Source of the DNA: Oscillospiraceae bacterium
Lineage (GTDB): Bacteria > Bacillota > Clostridia > Oscillospirales > Oscillospiraceae
Direction of reading: 5' to 3'
DNA: 59,172 bases
Assembly: GCA_017632035.1 (NCBI GenBank)
Contig: JAGBSG010000096.1
Span: forward strand, 1-59,172
Below the pieces are notes generated by a model. That model made no database searches. It worked only from the letters and a program-made list of their open reading frames with translations, and was not told where the DNA came from. This document shows positions 56,349 to 59,172 of this stretch, piece by piece (the first letter of the stretch is position 1; each line of letters opens with the position of its first letter). A program made the translations under genes and the position numbers.

Positions 56349-56377
56349 TTGACAAACCCAGAGGCATATGCTAGAAT
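56349..56377 (+). promoter_or_regulatory. Promoter of tRNA-Ser(GCU)
   Basis: TTGACA at 56349-56354 and TAGAAT at 56372-56377, 17-base spacer. Confidence 0.85.
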
Positions 56378-56411
56378 ACTTTGGCAAACAGCTGAATATG
56401 ATGTTTAATTC

Positions 56412-56503
56412 GGAGTGATACCCAAGAGGCCGAAGGGGCTCCCCTGCTAAGGGAGTAGGTGGTCAAAAGCCACGCGAGGGTTCAAATCCCTCTCACTCCG
56501 CCA
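56412..56503 (+). tRNA. tRNA-Ser(GCU)
   Basis: GGAGTGA pairs with TCACTCC; the anticodon stem CTCCC/GGGAG encloses CTGCTAA with anticodon GCT; long variable arm typical of serine; T-arm GGGTTCAAATCCC. G discriminator and encoded CCA at 56501-56503. Confidence 0.97.
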
Positions 56504-56780
56504 GAAAAGAACCACGCCTTATGGTGTGGTTCTTTTCTGCTGTGAAGGGGATTTGAAAACTAAAATGCAACAGTCCGGTGGACTGTTGCCGGCGACGGCT
56601 TGACAGAGCCGAACCTTTATTTTTCGCATAGCGAAAAATGCAAACAAATCCCTCTCACTCCGCCATAAAAACACTCATCCATTTGGATGGGTGTTTTTAT
56701 GCTGTGAGGGGGATTTGAAATTGCATAACCTTTTCTGTTGCGTAGGCAAAAGAGACTGCACTCAAATACCTTTTCCGGCT
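56504..56780 (+). repeat. Tail of tRNA-Ser(GCU): terminators, partial tRNA 3'-end copy and inverted T-arm copies
   Basis: The 21 bases closing the tRNA (56483-56503, CAAATCCCTCTCACTCCGCCA) recur perfectly at 56645-56665. After each copy stands a different hairpin with T tract (about 56504-56538 and 56666-56700). Each hairpin is followed by a near-inverse of the T-arm, GTGAAGGGGATTTG at 56542-56555 and GTGAGGGGGATTTG at 56704-56717. Between lie hairpins with 3-base loops at 56567-56589 and 56620-56638. Confidence 0.8.
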
Positions 56781-56792
56781 TAGCCCGCTCCC

Positions 56793-56821
56793 TTGACTTT
56801 CTCCGGGATAAGTGGTATAGT
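56793..56821 (+). promoter_or_regulatory. Promoter of tRNA-Ser(UGA)
   Basis: TTGACT at 56793-56798 and TATAGT at 56816-56821, 17-base spacer. Confidence 0.85.
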
Positions 56822-56831
56822 GTAGCGGCAT

Positions 56832-56920
56832 GGAGAGATGTCCGAGCGGTTTAAGGAGCCAGTCTTGAAAACTGGTGATGGGGCAACCCACCGTGGGTTC
56901 GAATCCCACTCTCTCCGCCA
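56832..56920 (+). tRNA. tRNA-Ser(UGA)
   Basis: GGAGAGA pairs with TCTCTCC; anticodon stem CCAGT/ACTGG with loop CTTGAAA gives TGA; long variable arm; T-arm GGGTTCGAATCCC; encoded CCA at 56918-56920. Confidence 0.97.
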
Positions 56921-57240
56921 AAACGACACCACCTGACAAAGGTGGTGTTGTTTTTTGATGGTGGCCGGGGATCCGAAAGACGGCACCAGTCTGCAGACTG
57001 GTGCAAACAAGTGTCCACCGGACACTTGTTTAGTCCGTGGGAAAATCCATAGCCTTACGAACGCACCCAGTATAGGTGTGGGCATAAGGCTATTTTTGTC
57101 GCTACAGGGTATAGTAGCAGAAATGTCTAAAGTATACACTATTAACACACTGTTTTCATCTCGAACACCGTATACCCGGACCTGCTTTCGAGAGAAATAC
57201 TGCACGCTTGACCGCCGGCTTTGTTAGTCGGTGGTTTTCT
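56921..57240 (+). repeat. Tail of tRNA-Ser(UGA): terminator, palindromes and hairpins, no gene seen
   Basis: CACCACC/GGTGGTG with a T tract right after the tRNA is its terminator. GGGGATCCGAA (56967-56977) is close to an inverse of the T-arm. GCACCAGTCTGCAGACTGGTGC at 56983-57004 is a perfect palindrome. AAACAAGTGTCC/GGACACTTGTTT (57005-57031) is a 12-bp stem with a 3-base loop. ATAGCCTTA/TAAGGCTAT (57049-57093) with TTTTT and ACCGCC/GGTGGT near 57210-57237 look like terminators. No supported gene lies here; the frames on the minus strand are antisense to the tRNA. Confidence 0.7.
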
Positions 57241-57277
57241 CTTGCAGCTTGGAATTGCTGTCTAAAAAAGGCATGCC

Positions 57278-57306
57278 TTGCATTTTTACTATGCAACTGC
57301 TATAAT
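57278..57306 (+). promoter_or_regulatory. Promoter of the AEC transporter gene
   Basis: TTGCAT at 57278-57283 and TATAAT at 57301-57306, 17-base spacer. Confidence 0.8.
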
Positions 57307-57333
57307 TGTTTATAACACAAACTGGAGGCACTT

Positions 57334-58362
57334 ATGAACTTGGGACTCATTCTGATCACCGCAGTCAATGCTATACTGCCGATCCTGCTGCTGATCCTGC
57401 TGGGGTATATCCTGAAAAAGGTCGGCTTTCTTAACGATAATTTCCTCGCCGTTGGCAACAAACTTGTTTTTAATATCTGCCTGCCGGCCATGCTGTTTAT
57501 CAACATTTACGATATTGAGGGATTTTCGGCAATCCAGTGGGATGTTGTGATTTACAGTGTAGCAGCCGTTTGCTTACTGTTTGCTCTGAGTTTTCTGCCT
57601 GCTCTGACCTCTACCAAAGACCCCCTGCGCAAGGGTGTGGTCATGCAATGTGTTTACCGCAGCAATTACGCCATTATCGGTATTCCCCTGGCAACCGCTT
57701 TGGGCGGTGCTCAGGCCGCTGCTGTGACAGCAGTGATCTCTGCTTTCTCCATCCCAGTGTTTAACACCTTTGCCGTGATCTCTCTGACCATCTTCAAAAA
57801 GGATTCCCACGCCAAAAAGGTGGATATAGGCGGAATTTTGCGCAATATCGTAAAGAATCCTCTGATTATCGGCGTTGCGTTGGGTCTGATCTGCCTTGGC
57901 ATCCGGCAGGCACAGCTGGAGATTTGGGGGCAGATAGTCTTCGCCATGAACCGCCAGATAAAATTTCTGTATACGGTCCTGAATAGTCTAAAGGGTATTA
58001 CCACGCCTCTGGCCCTGATCGTCCTGGGTGGACAGTTCGAATTTTCTGCTGTCAAAGGTATGTTCCGGGAAATCGCTGCCGGTACGCTCTGGCGCACCGT
58101 TCTGGCACCGTTGATCGGTCTTGGATTGGCCGTGATCCTGAGCAGCTATACCAGATTGCTTCACTGCGGTCCAAACGAGTATCCCGCCCTGATTGCTCTG
58201 TTTGGATCTCCGGTGGCCGTATCCAGCGCAGTTATGGCCGCCGGTATGAAGAACGACGGTCAGCTTGCCGCGCAGCTCGTCGTATGGACCAGCATCGTCT
58301 CCATATTCACCATCTTTGCCACCATTTGCATCATGATGCCCATGGGCCTGCTGACTCCCTGA
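57334..58362 (+). CDS. AEC-family (auxin efflux carrier-like) transporter
   Basis: 342 aa with about ten membrane segments. LILLGYILKKVGFLNDNFL near the N-terminus and the central YRSNYAIIGIPLATALGG pattern are typical; the C-terminal half has VILGGQFEFS and NEYPALIALFGSPVAVSSAVMA. Bacterial members carry organic acids such as malate. GGAGG precedes the start. Substrate unknown. Confidence 0.93.
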   Translation: MNLGLILITAVNAILPILLLILLGYILKKVGFLNDNFLAVGNKLVFNICLPAMLFINIYDIEGFSAIQWDVVIYSVAAVCLLFALSFLPALTSTKDPLRKGVVMQCVYRSNYAIIGIPLATALGGAQAAAVTAVISAFSIPVFNTFAVISLTIFKKDSHAKKVDIGGILRNIVKNPLIIGVALGLICLGIRQAQLEIWGQIVFAMNRQIKFLYTVLNSLKGITTPLALIVLGGQFEFSAVKGMFREIAAGTLWRTVLAPLIGLGLAVILSSYTRLLHCGPNEYPALIALFGSPVAVSSAVMAAGMKNDGQLAAQLVVWTSIVSIFTIFATICIMMPMGLLTP

Positions 58363-58415
58363 AGCGCATACAAAAGAATTCACAGGGCAAAGTCGCATAT
58401 TCCTTCATAAAAAGA

Positions 58416-58484
58416 CCGGCAGGAGCGCCCCTGCCCTACAAAGTTGTCGCGATCGACACCGTAGGGCGGGGGCGCTCCTGCCGG
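58416..58484. repeat. Long palindromic intergenic repeat
   Basis: A 24-base arm beginning CCGGCAGGAGCGCCCCTGCC (58416-58439) pairs with 58461-58484 with one mismatch; the loop contains GTCG/CGAC. Such GC-rich hairpins recur in gut Clostridia genomes. It may end the AEC transcript; no T tract follows. Confidence 0.8.
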
Positions 58485-58550
58485 AATCTTATTTATTAGA
58501 TTCTCCGTGCATAGGTTGTATTTTTTACAGCCCTCCGTGTGGTATGTGCC

Positions 58551-58895
58551 TTATTTGCCGACAACCGAAAATGCAAATTCACGGACAGTGAAGGTCTGCG
58601 CATCCTTGCTCAGGCAGCAGACCACCTTGCAGTTGTAGGTTTCCGGCGGCAGGGACTGGAGGTCTATGCTGCCGCGGATCGTGGCAGGCTTATCGGTTTC
58701 AAACTTCCCCATTTCAAAGGTGTATTCCCTGCCGATTTTTACCCCGGTCTGCGCTGGCGGTGGCCACTGTACCGGCGTGCCGTCAGATCCGGTAATTGTC
58801 ACAGTGACTGCGTCAACGATCCAGTTGCTGATCAGTCTGCCGCTCAGTACCGTACAAGGCCTCTGGAATGACCGAAGGGATCTACATTCATACAC
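58551..58895 (-). CDS. Hypothetical protein, start uncertain
   Basis: Up to 114 aa. From about residue 20 the frame reads SGRLISNWIVDAVTVTITGS and later REFAFSVVGK, beta-rich like an immunoglobulin-type or phage-tail accessory domain, not assigned. The only start in frame at the 5' end is GTG 58895, just 2 bases after GGAGG. A better spaced ATG (58891) is in another frame and stops after 15 codons. A small indel near 58850 could reconcile both. No signal peptide. Confidence 0.55.
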   Translation of the reverse strand: MYECRSLRSFQRPCTVLSGRLISNWIVDAVTVTITGSDGTPVQWPPPAQTGVKIGREYTFEMGKFETDKPATIRGSIDLQSLPPETYNCKVVCCLSKDAQTFTVREFAFSVVGK

Positions 58896-59002
58896 AGCCT
58901 CCTATTAATTGTTCTTTTGATCAACTATAGCATAACCCTGTAGAAAAAAACTACTGCCATTGTGACATTTTCAGCTTTGTTCAAGAAAGAAGCAAAAGAA
59001 CA

Positions 59003-59030
59003 GCCGGAGCCTGCATAAGCAGGCTCCGGC
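59003..59030 (-). terminator. Terminator of a gene beyond the right edge
   Basis: GCCGGAGCCTGC at 59003-59014 pairs with GCAGGCTCCGGC at 59019-59030; on the minus strand it is followed by TGTTCTTTTG. Confidence 0.75.
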
Positions 59031-59032
59031 AT

Positions 59033-59143
59033 AGTCTGTCAAAAAACCTGTTTTTGACAGACTGGCAGAGGTCAAGGAAGGCGCAAAGACAAGCAAACGG
59101 TCAGCGTCGGCGTACATAGGTACGGTAGTCTGACCGTTTGCGC
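59033..59143. repeat. Hairpin cluster at the right edge
   Basis: AGTCTGTCAAAAA/TTTTTGACAGACT (59033-59063, 13 bp, 5-base loop) and GCAAACGGTCAG/CTGACCGTTTGC (59093-59104 and 59130-59141, 12 bp). No gene is seen from 58896 to the end of the window. Confidence 0.75.
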
Positions 59144-59172
59144 AGTAAGTCAAAATGCCTTGCGCAGCAAGC

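Noticed and set aside
56697..57205. Minus-strand frames with peptides such as ERVGFEPTVGCPITSFQ and EWDSNPRWVAP
   Set aside because: They are the antisense translation of tRNA-Ser(UGA), a well-known false ORF pattern.

Overview
The window looks like a chromosomal segment of an anaerobic, potentially spore-forming Clostridia member, most likely of the gut Oscillospiraceae/Ruminococcaceae group. The evidence is a Gram-positive PolC, the pair spoIIGA-sigE, a SPOCS/LysM spore-coat-type protein, Rex, an L10 leader, an alaS T-box, glnS, RNase M5, moderately high GC, and short palindromic repeats of the kind common in gut Firmicutes. Genus cannot be fixed from the sequence alone. Most genes lie on the minus strand in long, tight operons.

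Left part (1-16 kb): the edge of an IS3-type element abuts a TrpXYZ-type ABC importer whose permease gene is broken. Then come rplJ-rplL behind an L10 leader with an attenuator, a polytopic membrane protein, a CofE-like (F420 ligase family) protein, an Mrp/Nbp35 ATPase, an ABC-F protein, an rnmV-holA-comEC cluster, and alaS under a T-box.

Middle (16-40 kb): pepF with a small partner gene, an EamA exporter, a MITE-like repeat, a lipoprotein, and a large operon pyrH-frr-uppS-cdsA-dxr-rseP-ispG-polC-udp. This operon joins translation recycling, MEP isoprenoid synthesis, lipid and undecaprenyl precursor supply, site-2 proteolysis and replication. Divergent to it is glnS. Next are rex, sigE-spoIIGA, DUF951-rarA, and a pair of G3E/CobW-type genes, one with a large His/Cys-rich metal loop and one apparently fused to a YcgQ/TIGR03943-like domain.

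Right part (40-59 kb): a SPOCS-LysM protein with a tiny membrane protein upstream, and a branched-chain amino acid importer livKHMGF. Its livM carries a one-base deletion, and its first gene is preceded by a short Val/Ile/Leu-rich reading frame plus terminator that resembles a translational attenuator. Then follow an FHA-SEDS (FtsW/RodA) fusion with its penicillin-binding protein, a WYL regulator, two lipoprotein/membrane genes, a 141-bp MITE inserted inside a terminator with a 12-bp duplication, two FAD oxidoreductases, ylmH, a UPF0291 gene, two serine tRNAs with odd palindromic tails, an AEC transporter, and a hairpin-rich right edge.

The most notable signals are: (1) the candidate liv leader-peptide attenuator; (2) the tRNA-Ser tails with repeated and inverted tRNA 3' ends; (3) the MITE with clear target duplication splitting a terminator; (4) damaged permease genes in both ABC importers; (5) the G3E metal-chaperone pair. 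No CRISPR array, rRNA, prophage or obvious defence island was seen.
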